A stretch of DNA of 42,933 nt from a virus. Below the pieces are notes generated by a model. The model made no database searches. It had not been told where the DNA came from and worked only from the letters and a program-made list of their open reading frames with translations. Location of the stretch: IMG/VR virus record IMGVR_UViG_3300027739_000018, positions 1 to 42,933 of that record, one strand, 5' to 3'. Shown piece after piece: positions 14,139 to 23,671 of this stretch (position 1 is the stretch's first letter; the number at the start of each line of letters is the position of its first letter). Made by a program: the position numbers and the translations under genes.

Positions 14139-14754
14139 AACTACCTAAGACCAGATAGTTAAGTTCAGAATCTATTATCTCCGTTGTTCCATCTATAGAT
14201 ACAGCTGTTGTTTCTAGCTTCCAATAATTATATGATCCATCTGTAGTAACATTAAGAACATCTGTATCTTCTACTTGAGGAAATCCGTATGAAACATTCC
14301 AATTATAAAATTTTGAATATTCTCCTGATGCGTCAGCGTATGTTGTTCCATCTGTACTTTTTCTTAATTTTGATTCAAGCTCAATTCCTGTTGATGTTCC
14401 AGAAAAGTTAGCACATTTAACTTTTGTAAATACTAGCATTTTGTAGTCTTTTTTTGTAGTAAAGCTCAGCGACATACCTGGAATAGTTATTTTTGCGCTC
14501 CCCACCGTTGTGCCAGTTGAGTCTGCTGTTCCTGCTGAATAGAAGTTTGCGGCCGTAAGTCCTATTGCGTTTAAGATAACACTTCCTGCAGTGTTTTTAA
14601 TTGAGCTGAGAAATGATGTGGTAATTGCCCCTCTATCGTTCATAGAGTCAAATAAGAAACTAGATATTGTACCAGCTTGGTCTGCTCCGTTTCTTGCGGC
14701 GGGAGATAGTTCTGGTCGTAGCTGGTCATTAAGCCCTAATACTGTGTAGTCCAT
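14137..14754 (-). CDS. Beta-rich virion protein
   Basis: 205 aa, strand-rich (Thr, Ser, Gly, Val) with no enzymatic motif. The composition and position just after the nozzle gene indicate a tail or decoration protein. The gene starts one base after the nozzle gene stop. Confidence 0.5.
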   Translation of the reverse strand: MDYTVLGLNDQLRPELSPAARNGADQAGTISSFLFDSMNDRGAITTSFLSSIKNTAGSVILNAIGLTAANFYSAGTADSTGTTVGSAKITIPGMSLSFTTKKDYKMLVFTKVKCANFSGTSTGIELESKLRKSTDGTTYADASGEYSKFYNWNVSYGFPQVEDTDVLNVTTDGSYNYWKLETTAVSIDGTTEIIDSELNYLVLGS

Positions 14755-14755
14755 A

Positions 14756-16168
14756 TTATAAAGGTATTACGTCAGCATCATAACTTAGCCCGTAAAATGC
14801 AAATGGTGATGTTTTTGATGATTCGTGTATCCTGATGAATAGTATCTTTGAGCGTGAGCCTGAGGGAAACTTATATCTTACGATCCCCTCGCTTACGTCT
14901 CCTATGTCTATATACCTAATCTCTTTAGGCGAAAATGAGTCCGTACAAGCAACTTGAACAGTTGCCTGACACCCAGGGTTAAAAAACAGCCACAGCCAGT
15001 TCCATCTCTTATCAAGCTCTAAAGTTCCCGCATCAACCGAGAACATCATCTGCGCCTGAATTGCTACCCCATTATCTGTATAAGAAGTTTCATCAATCTT
15101 GTAGCACTGTCCGTTTGTACCTGCAAATATGAGCTGTTGGTTGCCGTTTGCGTCTTTATAGGAGTGCATAGCCGTAGGATTATCTCCTAAGCTCCAGTTA
15201 AGAAACTCGTTTTTATTAAAATCGTACTTTACTACGGCGTTGGTAATGGTCTCTCTGGTATAGTCGTCAGTTATCGTTCCTACTCCGAGCAGATAATCAT
15301 ATCGGTGAACTGATGCGGGGGCGGTTGAGAATACTCCACCTGCAATTGCCGAGCCTGAGCTGTTATAAATCTGTCTCTGAATAGGATTAGAGATAAGCTC
15401 CGGTCTTGCACCGCCATATCCGAATATCCCTAAGCGATTAAGCCAGAAGTAGTATCCCTCAACCTGAGAGAGAGACTTATGAGAGCTAGGGCCTAAATCT
15501 GTTGCCATATCAAGAAGTGAGTATCCATCCCACCGATACATCTCTCCACCCATCTTGGTAGCAACTAATCTGTCGTTATTTTTAAATATAGAGAGTATCT
15601 TTCCTGCTCCTGGAATCTTGAAAGATGAGGAGTCTGAGGTTCCTGAAGTATTCCAGTTGGTAGCGTCTCCTGTGGTTGAGTAGAATAGGTCAGAGGCCGT
15701 TCCTGCGGCATAGATTCTGTTTTGATACTGTTCAAATTGATTTGAGGGAGGAGCAAGCGTACCATCGCTAAATGAAGTGCCTGTTGTTGTCCAACGGGTT
15801 GAACCTACCGCATCTCCGACAATCATGGTGTTATCAAGTACTGCGGCCCCAACCGTTGCCCCTGGGCTTATCGTACCATTGCCTGTAACAGTCCATGCTC
15901 CCGTTCCCTGTGCTGATGAGTATATAATTGAGCCTGAGGCCCTATATAGCCAAAACTGAGTCCCATCATTCTTATAAAAGCTCCACAGAGAATTAACAAC
16001 AGAACCGTCAGCAGTACCCAGAAAAGTAGTATATCCAGGTCGTTTTTTCTTTGATCCATAAAAGTCGGATGTAATATTAACAGCCTTTACCATCTCACCT
16101 CCATTACGGTTAATCGGATTGATGTAGAGGTTGAGTCCTGAAATCTGGCTAAGACGCTGTGTTGCCAT
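14756..16168 (-). CDS. Tail nozzle-like beta-propeller protein
   Basis: 470 aa. Opens with LSQISGLNLYINPINRNGGEMVKAVNI, the style of T7 gp12-type tail tube B / nozzle proteins, followed by repeated strand blades (for example DGSVVNSLWSFYKNDG, NRLGIFGYGG) and a C-terminal Trp-rich region (KRWNWLWLFF). In podoviruses this protein closes the portal channel and contacts fibres. It overlaps the adaptor gene by one base, the expected neighbour. Confidence 0.65.
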   Translation of the reverse strand: MATQRLSQISGLNLYINPINRNGGEMVKAVNITSDFYGSKKKRPGYTTFLGTADGSVVNSLWSFYKNDGTQFWLYRASGSIIYSSAQGTGAWTVTGNGTISPGATVGAAVLDNTMIVGDAVGSTRWTTTGTSFSDGTLAPPSNQFEQYQNRIYAAGTASDLFYSTTGDATNWNTSGTSDSSSFKIPGAGKILSIFKNNDRLVATKMGGEMYRWDGYSLLDMATDLGPSSHKSLSQVEGYYFWLNRLGIFGYGGARPELISNPIQRQIYNSSGSAIAGGVFSTAPASVHRYDYLLGVGTITDDYTRETITNAVVKYDFNKNEFLNWSLGDNPTAMHSYKDANGNQQLIFAGTNGQCYKIDETSYTDNGVAIQAQMMFSVDAGTLELDKRWNWLWLFFNPGCQATVQVACTDSFSPKEIRYIDIGDVSEGIVRYKFPSGSRSKILFIRIHESSKTSPFAFYGLSYDADVIPL

Positions 16169-17310
16169 TATATTAATTGGAAGTCATCTTCAGAGCTAAG
16201 GGGAGAAACGACACTAACATATTGTATCCCTGACTTCCAACGGGGAGCAATTTCAGTTTTAAACTGTGCTAACTCCGCATTAGCCATATTTATAAAAGAG
16301 TAGCCTTTTTCATCTTTTTGGTCAAGGAAACAAGCCTGAGCATACGCATAGTCTATAAATGACTTGGTGTAGTTCTGCATGGAGACCGGTATCTCATCCG
16401 TATCATCAACGAGGGCTGGTGAGGTCTTGTAGTAGTCAACAACTATGGTTGCCGCATTATCTACGGGCTTTCTCCCGAATACCGTATCACCTTTCCAGTA
16501 ATATTGAGGGAGAGCTTCGGTAAAGACTTGGTCTGCCCTGAAGTCAGTGATGTTTAGTCTGGCGGCTGTTTGTGTTCCTGAGGCAGTTACTACCTGCATT
16601 TTCCGTATTTCTTTAAAATCAGTACTAGTGATAGTTCCCAACTCCTGACCCGAGGTCATAGAGATTGATTCACTTCCCAGTAAATAGTCTCGGTTAACGT
16701 CAATTGCGGCATTGGTCATTTTCTCCAGCCATTCATTAAGCCAGTCATCAATTACCTCATCTGTCTGAATGTAGTTTGAACTGGTGAGCTTTCGTTTAAC
16801 TCTATCTCTCATCTTAGCAAGTGAGTAGCGTGTTTGACCGGATGACATAATCCAGTCAGAATCCGCAGTTTCCTCGGTAGTTACTGAGTTGTAGTATGAG
16901 GCTTTGTAAGCATAAGTAGAGACTCCTGTTGAGTCATAAACTTGGGTATAGTCTGAGTCAGGAGTAATAGTTACGGTAGAGGCTGTCCATGCAGTAGCCG
17001 TACCCGCAGTACCAGTAGTTGAACGCTTGAATATAATCTGGTCAAATCTCACCGCGTATACGGGAGTATCTGTGGGGTGGTCAAATCTGGTTGAACCTGA
17101 AAGAACCAGTGAAGTTCCCGACACCGCAGCCGTACCCGTAAGGACAATCTCTGCTAGTTCTTCTTTGGTTTTGCCTATCTGTAAAGCCTGATTTGCCTCA
17201 AAAGCATTAATATTCTTTACTCTTATTGTCCCTGCTCCTGATACCTCTCCGTTGGAGAGATAACTATACTCTGCGCTTTGGTCAAGTAGGTTCTTTACTT
17301 TAATTATCAT
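16168..17310 (-). CDS. Head-to-tail adaptor-like protein
   Basis: 380 aa. An N-terminal beta region (residues 1-150) precedes a helical segment (LAKMRDRVKRKL, DDWLNEWLEKMTNAAIDVNRDY) and a C-terminal helix (FIDYAYAQACFLDQKDEKGY), the pattern of gp6/gp4/gp11-type connector proteins below the portal. Placed directly upstream of the nozzle gene. It has its own late promoter L2 with the ATG six bases from the -10 box, so the message is probably leaderless. Confidence 0.6.
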   Translation of the reverse strand: MIIKVKNLLDQSAEYSYLSNGEVSGAGTIRVKNINAFEANQALQIGKTKEELAEIVLTGTAAVSGTSLVLSGSTRFDHPTDTPVYAVRFDQIIFKRSTTGTAGTATAWTASTVTITPDSDYTQVYDSTGVSTYAYKASYYNSVTTEETADSDWIMSSGQTRYSLAKMRDRVKRKLTSSNYIQTDEVIDDWLNEWLEKMTNAAIDVNRDYLLGSESISMTSGQELGTITSTDFKEIRKMQVVTASGTQTAARLNITDFRADQVFTEALPQYYWKGDTVFGRKPVDNAATIVVDYYKTSPALVDDTDEIPVSMQNYTKSFIDYAYAQACFLDQKDEKGYSFINMANAELAQFKTEIAPRWKSGIQYVSVVSPLSSEDDFQLI

Positions 17311-17316
17311 ATTCTA

Positions 17317-17350
17317 AGGATAAACTTAAAATTAATACTGGTCAAGTTTT
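17317..17350 (-). promoter_or_regulatory. Conserved late promoter L2
   Basis: AAAACTTGACC (17350-17340), 17-bp spacer, -10 TATCCT (17322-17317), then six bases to the ATG at 17310. The TAA of the upstream gene is part of the element. Confidence 0.75.
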
Positions 17351-17759
17351 ATCTAAAACAAAGGAATGTCATTCTTAATGTTCCTGTTGGACTTGCACTC
17401 TTTGTCCAAGTTAATGTAAAACCATCATCGTCATAGGATTTAACTATTGCTGTCTGATAATTTGCTCCACTTGGTAATGCTGCTATGAAACGATCATTAT
17501 TTATATAATAAGTTGTTCCTGCGTCATAATCTACGTTTTGTACTGTTTTGGAACTATCAGCAACTCCAATTGAAAGAACTGTCCCTGAGCCATCTATCGC
17601 AGCCAAACAAATAATTGCAGTTGGTTTAAATCCAACGCCTGTATAGGCTACATCGGTTGGTGCTCCTGCTGCCGTTAAATCTCTCGTTGCTGTTATTATT
17701 TTAGAGGCAAGACGAGCTGTTGCTCCCATTGCCTGATTCTGTAAAAGTGTTTGTGCCAT
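17349..17759 (-). CDS. Small tail / receptor-binding-type protein
   Basis: 136 aa with a strand-rich sequence including VGFKPTAIICLA and a DGFTLTWTKSASPTGTLRMTF end, a motif seen in C-terminal domains of phage fibre proteins. It may be a free-standing fibre tip or lectin-like domain. Follows the fibre gene by six bases. Confidence 0.5.
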   Translation of the reverse strand: MAQTLLQNQAMGATARLASKIITATRDLTAAGAPTDVAYTGVGFKPTAIICLAAIDGSGTVLSIGVADSSKTVQNVDYDAGTTYYINNDRFIAALPSGANYQTAIVKSYDDDGFTLTWTKSASPTGTLRMTFLCFR

Positions 17760-17765
17760 AGTATT

Positions 17766-19352
17766 TTATAATTCTGCATTAAATCCTAAATAAGCTGTTG
17801 TATTATTATTAGCAATTCCAAGCATTCCACGACCAGCAGTTCCTCCTGATGCTATAGTCATATCTATTGTACATGAATCGTTTGTTGGAGTATTTGCGTT
17901 AAGAGCAGGATTAGCACTACAGGCTATCGCTCCTGCTCCTTGATCTATTGCATAATTCGCCGCCGTTCCTGATTGTTCTAGTGCTGCTGGTTTTAATCTC
18001 ATTGTTACAGGAAATTTAACTTGAAAAGTTCCCCCACCTGCTCCTGTAACATTTCCAACTCCAAAAATACTATATGCTGTCTGTGATGTGATGCGATAAT
18101 AATATCTATAGCAATCTAATAATTCTTGATTATAACTTTTAGGCATAAAGGGTAATGCTACATCTCCTGCACAGAGTTGGACTTGGGCGATGTCAATAGT
18201 TCCTGAACCACCAAAATTCTCCGCTGATCCAGCCCCAAATCTTGATTGAAATGTAGAACCCCACGCATACCAAAACTCAAGAATAAGACTATCATCATTA
18301 GCCGTTCCAAAGGTTTTTCCTGCTAGGGTATTAGTAGTAAAAGTATATGTATATTTAGCCCATGATGAGGTTAAAGTAAAGTTAGTTCCATTTATAACTT
18401 CTGTCGCCGTAGGAGAACCACCGCTTCCATATGATTGTTCTAGCATTACACCAAGTTTTTTACCTGCAACAGAAGCCCTTGCCCAAAATGATACCGTTAC
18501 CTTCTTACCGTTTCCACATAAATTTCTTGTACCATATTCTATTTTATTATATGTTTCACCAATAGTCGCATTACCAAGTGAGCTTCCAGCCCCATCTGGA
18601 GCTATTCTAAAATGATAGAAGGAATTAAGTAAATCTCCTGCTGTTAGAGTTTGTCTTGATTGAGTAATTGTTGGAAGCGTGCCACCATCAGCAGTTGCAT
18701 ACATCTGCCACCTATCAGCAGTAGTAACACCACCTCCTACACCAGTTCCACTCGTTCCTCTCTGCCATACATCAAAGTTACCGTTGATAATGGCTTGTCT
18801 ACCCATACCATACCCTATCATAGCCATAGCACTATCTAACACAGGAATATATCCTACTGTGGGTGTGGTTGAGGCATGAAAATTGTCAACGGTATCAGCG
18901 TTGCCTGATGATGCTCCTGCCAGTTGATAGGTTGCCTTTATTACTGAGCTTCCTGCTGGAGCTGCTACGAAGTTTATTGTTCCGTTAGCCATTGAGTAAT
19001 CAGCAGTTCCACCAGTCATTAACTGTCCATCTCTGAATATCTGCTCGGTATTGGTTACGGGAGTATTGGCAAGAACAAATGCGGTGAGTGTTCCATTTGG
19101 TGTTCCTGATGGGCTTTCGTTAACGACAAATGAGTTTGTGCCTGCAGCTGCACCCCACGCAAGACCGGTCGCAGTTGAGCTGTCTACTTTGAGAACGTGT
19201 CCATCAGCTGTGCCAACGGCTAATCTTTCATCTGCCGCGGCATAAGTATATAAATCACCCTTTGTAGTAAGAGGAGAAGTTCCTGGAACAGATGACCCAG
19301 CCGCACCAGCAACGTCTAAATTTCCTGTAAACGGATTAAACTTAAAACCCAT
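17766..19352 (-). CDS. Tail fibre with carbohydrate-binding-type domain
   Basis: 528 aa. The N-terminus MGFKFNPFTGNLDV and TKGDLYTY repeats are typical of virion-attachment segments of tail fibres. From about residue 189 (INGNFDVWQRG) a jelly-roll carbohydrate-binding domain follows: ADRWQM, a VSFWARAS strand and DIAQVQL, a layout common in phage fibres and appendage proteins. The C-terminal 120 residues are a further beta domain. It probably recognises host surface glycans. Confidence 0.7.
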   Translation of the reverse strand: MGFKFNPFTGNLDVAGAAGSSVPGTSPLTTKGDLYTYAAADERLAVGTADGHVLKVDSSTATGLAWGAAAGTNSFVVNESPSGTPNGTLTAFVLANTPVTNTEQIFRDGQLMTGGTADYSMANGTINFVAAPAGSSVIKATYQLAGASSGNADTVDNFHASTTPTVGYIPVLDSAMAMIGYGMGRQAIINGNFDVWQRGTSGTGVGGGVTTADRWQMYATADGGTLPTITQSRQTLTAGDLLNSFYHFRIAPDGAGSSLGNATIGETYNKIEYGTRNLCGNGKKVTVSFWARASVAGKKLGVMLEQSYGSGGSPTATEVINGTNFTLTSSWAKYTYTFTTNTLAGKTFGTANDDSLILEFWYAWGSTFQSRFGAGSAENFGGSGTIDIAQVQLCAGDVALPFMPKSYNQELLDCYRYYYRITSQTAYSIFGVGNVTGAGGGTFQVKFPVTMRLKPAALEQSGTAANYAIDQGAGAIACSANPALNANTPTNDSCTIDMTIASGGTAGRGMLGIANNNTTAYLGFNAEL

Positions 19353-19354
19353 AA

Positions 19355-20743
19355 TTAAGCTTTAGTAACTGTTGATAAAGAACCTTTTGCCGCATCTAAA
19401 TAGACCAAGGTTATTGTTCCAACGGCGGTTGTTCCTGTTTTAAATATATATGCCTCTGTTGTTCCGTCAGCATAATCCACTTCTATATTGTCATAAGCTA
19501 ACGGAGTAAGAGGATCGCTTATCTTTACTGTGCCTGCGGTGATTACAATTGAACCTGAATTTACATTACCCACCACCCCAACCCCTGTCGTAGTACCTGA
19601 GTTAGCAATAGTACCTGTGGTTATTGCGCCTATTACCCCTACTCCAGCTACCGTACCTACGCCTGTGGTTGTTCCAGAGTTTACAATTGTGCCAGTAGTT
19701 ATGGTTCCTGCGGTTACTACAATAGAGCCTGTGTTTACATTACCCACAATTCCTACCCCCGGGACAGTACCGACTCTGCTGACCGTTCCATCAGTAAGAA
19801 TTGACAGTGTACCCATTCTAGTTACTGTACCCATTCCTGTAACCGTACCCACTACACCCACGCCAGGAATAGTACCGACTGAGGCTACCGTACCATTAGT
19901 AACTACGATACTTCCTGTATTGAGATTTCCTACTATCCCTACACCAGGAATGGTTCCAACAGAAGCCACAGTACCATTGGTAACTACTATTGATCCATTT
20001 GTGAGAATTGAGACTGTTCCAAGCCTTGTTACTGTTCCCATGCCAGTTACCGTACCAACAACTCCTACGCCTGTTGTGGTTCCAACAACACCAACACCAG
20101 TAACCGTACCGACCACTCCTGCGCCAGCCAGAGTTCCCATTCCTCCAACTGTACCTGCACCAGTAAGAGTACCTAATACTCCCATTCCTGCAACTGTGCC
20201 TACGCCAGTTGTTGTACCGCTGTTTACGATAGTTCCTGTGGTTATAGTAGAGGCCGTTACCACCACGCTTCCTCCGTTTATGTTTCCGACTACCCCAACT
20301 CCTGTTATAGTGCCACTACTTGCTATGGTTCCGTTTGTTACTACGATACTGCCACCATTGACGTTTCCCACTATTCCTACACCTGGTACCGTTCCGACTG
20401 ATGCTATGGTTCCTGCTTTAACAGCAACCGTTCCATCAGCAACTACGCCAACTCCAGGCACCGTACCAACAGATGCGATTGTGCCGTTAGTAACCACTAT
20501 TGAACCGCCATTTACGTTTCCTATGACACCAACACCAGGGATAGTGCCTACTGATGCTATTGTGCCCGCTGTAACTGCAACAGAGCCACCTGCAAGATTT
20601 GTAACCGCCGAAATAGTTCCGGTAAACGGGCTTGTTGTACCAGCTACCCCCATATCCAGTTTAATAATCTGGTATTTGGAGCTTCCAACTTCATCTGTTG
20701 CGACAATTGTTTGTGTTCCCTCGTTAATTTTTAGATCGGCCAT
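19355..20743 (-). CDS. Gly/Val/Thr repeat structural protein (fibre-like)
   Basis: 462 aa. Most of it is repeats of a unit like GTIASVGTVPGVGVVGNVNGGSIVVT, about 26 residues, plus shorter GVGVVGTVTG units, framed by an N-terminal 45-residue segment and a C-terminal domain (residues 405-462, YDNIEVDYADGTTEAYIF). Such regular small-residue repeats suggest a beta-helix or fibrous stalk. The repeats differ at many synonymous positions, even switching Ser codons between TCN and AGY, so protein sequence is being conserved. It is flanked by other tail proteins. No relative is recognised with certainty. Confidence 0.6.
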   Translation of the reverse strand: MADLKINEGTQTIVATDEVGSSKYQIIKLDMGVAGTTSPFTGTISAVTNLAGGSVAVTAGTIASVGTIPGVGVIGNVNGGSIVVTNGTIASVGTVPGVGVVADGTVAVKAGTIASVGTVPGVGIVGNVNGGSIVVTNGTIASSGTITGVGVVGNINGGSVVVTASTITTGTIVNSGTTTGVGTVAGMGVLGTLTGAGTVGGMGTLAGAGVVGTVTGVGVVGTTTGVGVVGTVTGMGTVTRLGTVSILTNGSIVVTNGTVASVGTIPGVGIVGNLNTGSIVVTNGTVASVGTIPGVGVVGTVTGMGTVTRMGTLSILTDGTVSRVGTVPGVGIVGNVNTGSIVVTAGTITTGTIVNSGTTTGVGTVAGVGVIGAITTGTIANSGTTTGVGVVGNVNSGSIVITAGTVKISDPLTPLAYDNIEVDYADGTTEAYIFKTGTTAVGTITLVYLDAAKGSLSTVTKA

Positions 20744-20746
20744 AGG

Positions 20747-22099
20747 TTATGTGTTATAAGTTGTTGTGGTCGGATATGTTAATGCTAATAGTAATCCCAT
20801 CGGCATACCCCCGTATAGAGTATGAGTTGTTGCTGGGATTGTTGACTCGTACATAACCCGGTACATCTTGGGGTTAGGTGCGAAAATGTAAAGTGCTTGA
20901 GGCCTCGCTTCTAAGGCTATTTTGAACTTAGACTTGCTATCCTCTATACTACCCATTTTAGGTCTTATCTGTTTTATTGTAAAGTTTTTAGGAGCGTCTG
21001 GTGAGGTGGTAGGAACGTATAAAAATGTCCAGTTAAGATTACCCCTAAGGTCTCTTCCGTTGATGCCGTCTATCCATGAAACCTCATTTCCGACCGTGGT
21101 ATATCCGATACAGTCTTTTATGTTCAGATAGTCCACATTTACCGTACCAGTTCCTGGCGAGTAGGTGAAAGTATAGGCAGAACCGTCTGTTTGTGATCTG
21201 ATGACGTTATTCGCCCCATATACCCCGTCTATATCAAGCGTAGTAAGAGTGTAGTTCTCTCCTCCCTTAAAGTAGAAAGTCTGTCCTGAGGTTCCTGAGA
21301 GCTTTCCAAACGTACACCCTGCGTTAAAGTAGGCTAAACTCCCGCCAAATGAAGCAGTACCAAAATTAGTTGACATGCTTACTCTGATACTTCCTGCGGT
21401 TGATTCAAAAGTATCTACTCCCGATGCGGTAAGAGTTCCGCTTCCTGTCATCTTAACAGATGAAAGAGCTGCGCTTCCAATGACGTTTCCTGATGAAACA
21501 ATTGCTATGTCTGAGCTTGTTCCTGCGTACTTTGAACAGTTAATGGTTCCTACCCCTCCATTAAACCCTGCTCCCATTTGAACCTCGCCACAGTTGAGAG
21601 TATAGGGATTTGAGAAAGTTATTGTTCCTCCGCCTATTCCAGTCGTTATATTTCCACTGGTTGTTCCATTGCTCTGAAGATAAAGACCGCCAGTTACGTT
21701 TATGTCGTATTCTCTTGGGTAGGTTTCGTGATTAAGTCCTGTGGCATCTAAAAAACAAGCTCCTCCGTTAAACTGTAAATCACCAGTCCAAAACTCTATG
21801 TTTCCTATATTCCCTCCACCACTGGTAAGAAAGGCCAAAGAACCTGAAACCACTATATTTCCCGACCCGTTAATTATGGTTTCTCCCGGAGGACTTACAA
21901 TAAGATTTGTTACATCCGCATTAGTATCAAGCGATAGGGCAAAGCTTGGACTGACGGTTGAGGAGTTTATGTCTATATACGCAGTATCGGCGGTTCCAGG
22001 AGCATTTGCCGTATCTGGAGTACCGCCTGATGTAGTTGACCAGTGATTTGTATAATCACTCCAAGAGCCATCAGCTGCTACCCAATAAAAATCGGCCAT
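20747..22099 (-). CDS. Beta-helix-like tail/adhesin protein
   Basis: 450 aa. Starts with FYWVAADGSWSDYTNHWSTTSGG, a motif of secreted or phage beta-rich adhesins, then a long run of short strands with Gly/Asn turns resembling a parallel beta-helix, and a C-terminal segment with YVPTTSPDAPKNFTI. A spike or fibre role is likely. It follows the small protein at 22103 by three bases. Confidence 0.5.
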   Translation of the reverse strand: MADFYWVAADGSWSDYTNHWSTTSGGTPDTANAPGTADTAYIDINSSTVSPSFALSLDTNADVTNLIVSPPGETIINGSGNIVVSGSLAFLTSGGGNIGNIEFWTGDLQFNGGACFLDATGLNHETYPREYDINVTGGLYLQSNGTTSGNITTGIGGGTITFSNPYTLNCGEVQMGAGFNGGVGTINCSKYAGTSSDIAIVSSGNVIGSAALSSVKMTGSGTLTASGVDTFESTAGSIRVSMSTNFGTASFGGSLAYFNAGCTFGKLSGTSGQTFYFKGGENYTLTTLDIDGVYGANNVIRSQTDGSAYTFTYSPGTGTVNVDYLNIKDCIGYTTVGNEVSWIDGINGRDLRGNLNWTFLYVPTTSPDAPKNFTIKQIRPKMGSIEDSKSKFKIALEARPQALYIFAPNPKMYRVMYESTIPATTHTLYGGMPMGLLLALTYPTTTTYNT

Positions 22100-22102
22100 A
22101 GA

Positions 22103-22438
22103 TTATAGCTTGTAATGCACTCTAAAGTATAGAGCCTGTGCGCCTTCTTGAGTTCCAGCGGTTGATACCTGCCAATTCATTTTGGTAGTAACCGGAACAA
22201 TCGTTCCGAAAGATGAGGTTCCTGACTCAGCCTGAGTTCCGATAGCAATACTTCCACCCAAACTGTCAACAAGACCCAAATAAGCAGTACCATCTCCTGT
22301 CATGGTGCCTAAACCCATAGAAATCCTATGAATTTCACCGTTTATGGTACAAGCCTGAATTGTGGTTCCTGCGGGGTCTCCAGTTCCCAATGCTATTGAA
22401 CCTGAATAAGTAGCCCACTGACCAACATTATCTGCCAT
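22103..22438 (-). CDS. Small beta-rich virion protein
   Basis: 111 aa, strand-rich with an acyl-free N-terminus (MADNVGQWATYSGSIALG). Likely a minor structural or fibre-associated protein. Has its own conserved late promoter L3 with a leader of about 25 bases. Confidence 0.45.
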   Translation of the reverse strand: MADNVGQWATYSGSIALGTGDPAGTTIQACTINGEIHRISMGLGTMTGDGTAYLGLVDSLGGSIAIGTQAESGTSSFGTIVPVTTKMNWQVSTAGTQEGAQALYFRVHYKL

Positions 22439-22469
22439 AATAATAAATTAAAATAATAACCTTTACTTT

Positions 22470-22503
22470 ATGATAGTAGAATAGAGAAGTCAGGTCAAGT
22501 TTT
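22470..22503 (-). promoter_or_regulatory. Conserved late promoter L3
   Basis: AAAACTTGACC (22503-22493), 17-bp spacer, -10 TATCAT (22475-22470). The stop codon of the glycosyltransferase upstream lies inside the element. It restarts transcription for the tail genes after the glycosylation cassette. Confidence 0.75.
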
Positions 22504-23671
22504 ACGGATATATTTCCTGTTCAAGTAGTTTGAGGAACGGAGACCAGTTCTTCTTATAGACGGTTTCGGTGTCATATTCCTCAATCATTTTCTTTCTTCC
22601 AGCCTCACCCATCTTCTTGCGATCTGCCTTAAATACCAACTCCATCTTCTCATAGATACTCATCATATCAGGAACTCCCACATAGGAAAGAAGCGGGGTA
22701 AATGACTTGTAGGCCACCTTAGTCTTGTATCCTGTTACTCCATCAATAACTAAGTCTCTCATTGCGGTAAAATCATTCGCAATTACGGGTATTCCGCAGG
22801 ACTGTGCTTCAATAATCGGTACTCCCATTCCCTCGTTGCGGGAGGGAGATAGATAGCAGTCAAATGAATTATATGCCCGAGCTAAGTCAGGGCGTTTGAT
22901 ATTAAACAGCATAGCGTATCCCGGTGGATGATAAACAAATTCATTGATACCTAGGAACTTAGCATACTCTCTTATGGGGAATCCTCCCTGTTGGTCAATA
23001 AGCGTATGGAAGTAGATAGAGGATTTGGGGTGTTTCTCATGGAATAGCTTAAAGGCATCTAGTACCTCCTGAAACGACTTACGAGGAGGGTTGTCCTTAT
23101 TGGCCGCAACCATACCAAATACAAAATGGTCGGTAGGAAGTCCTATCTCTTTTCTTATCTTCTCCTTCTCATCAATCGGTTTAAAGGTCTTTGTGTCAAC
23201 TGTCCATGGAATATAGGTAGATTGAATCCCTACCCTCAACAGCTCTCTATGGGCAAATGGTGAGGGGGCAATTACTCTATAGCATAAACGTAGTCTTTCA
23301 AGAATAGCTGGAGGAATAGGCTCATGGTCAACCGGAACATAGCAAATAAGCCTCTTGGCAGCCCTCATATGCTCAGGATTAAGTACCCATATATCCTGTA
23401 AAGTAATAGTTACATCAGACTTAAAATCAGCCCCATGTGCGATAATAGCATCTCCTCCCCACATATCCGCAATCTTAGGATAATGCCACACGCCATCTAT
23501 AAAGAGCTTGCCTCCGTCTAATCCGTAGAAATCTGTACAAGCCAACGGATAGCCCTCTTTTTGAATATTAGGAAGTATCTCTGCCATCTGTGTACCATAT
23601 CCAGATGTTGACCAAGGAGCATTTGAATTCCACATGACGCGGAGCTTCTTCTTATTTTCTTGACTTGACAT
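22502..23671 (-). CDS. Glycosyltransferase, GT4 family (GT-B fold)
   Basis: 389 aa. The C-terminal half carries SRNEGMGVPIIEAQSCGIPVI with the EX7E pair (Glu280/Glu288) that binds the nucleotide-sugar in GT4 enzymes, and the N-terminus carries WSTSGYGTQ, the usual acceptor-side Gly motif. It transfers a sugar from an NDP-sugar, substrate unknown. It overlaps the preceding glycosyltransferase by 20 bases, so the two are translated together. Lying among capsid and tail genes, it could glycosylate virion proteins or cell-surface glycans. Confidence 0.85.
   Translation of the reverse strand: MSSQENKKKLRVMWNSNAPWSTSGYGTQMAEILPNIQKEGYPLACTDFYGLDGGKLFIDGVWHYPKIADMWGGDAIIAHGADFKSDVTITLQDIWVLNPEHMRAAKRLICYVPVDHEPIPPAILERLRLCYRVIAPSPFAHRELLRVGIQSTYIPWTVDTKTFKPIDEKEKIRKEIGLPTDHFVFGMVAANKDNPPRKSFQEVLDAFKLFHEKHPKSSIYFHTLIDQQGGFPIREYAKFLGINEFVYHPPGYAMLFNIKRPDLARAYNSFDCYLSPSRNEGMGVPIIEAQSCGIPVIANDFTAMRDLVIDGVTGYKTKVAYKSFTPLLSYVGVPDMMSIYEKMELVFKADRKKMGEAGRKKMIEEYDTETVYKKNWSPFLKLLEQEIYP

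Noticed and set aside
19355-20743. CRISPR-like or minisatellite array
   Set aside because: The repeats are coding, vary at synonymous sites and have no spacers.
19530-20759. 409-aa Pro/Thr/Val frame on the plus strand
   Set aside because: It is the antisense image of the Gly/Val repeat protein; the repeat codons keep the opposite frame open. It has no start signals and faces against the late genes.
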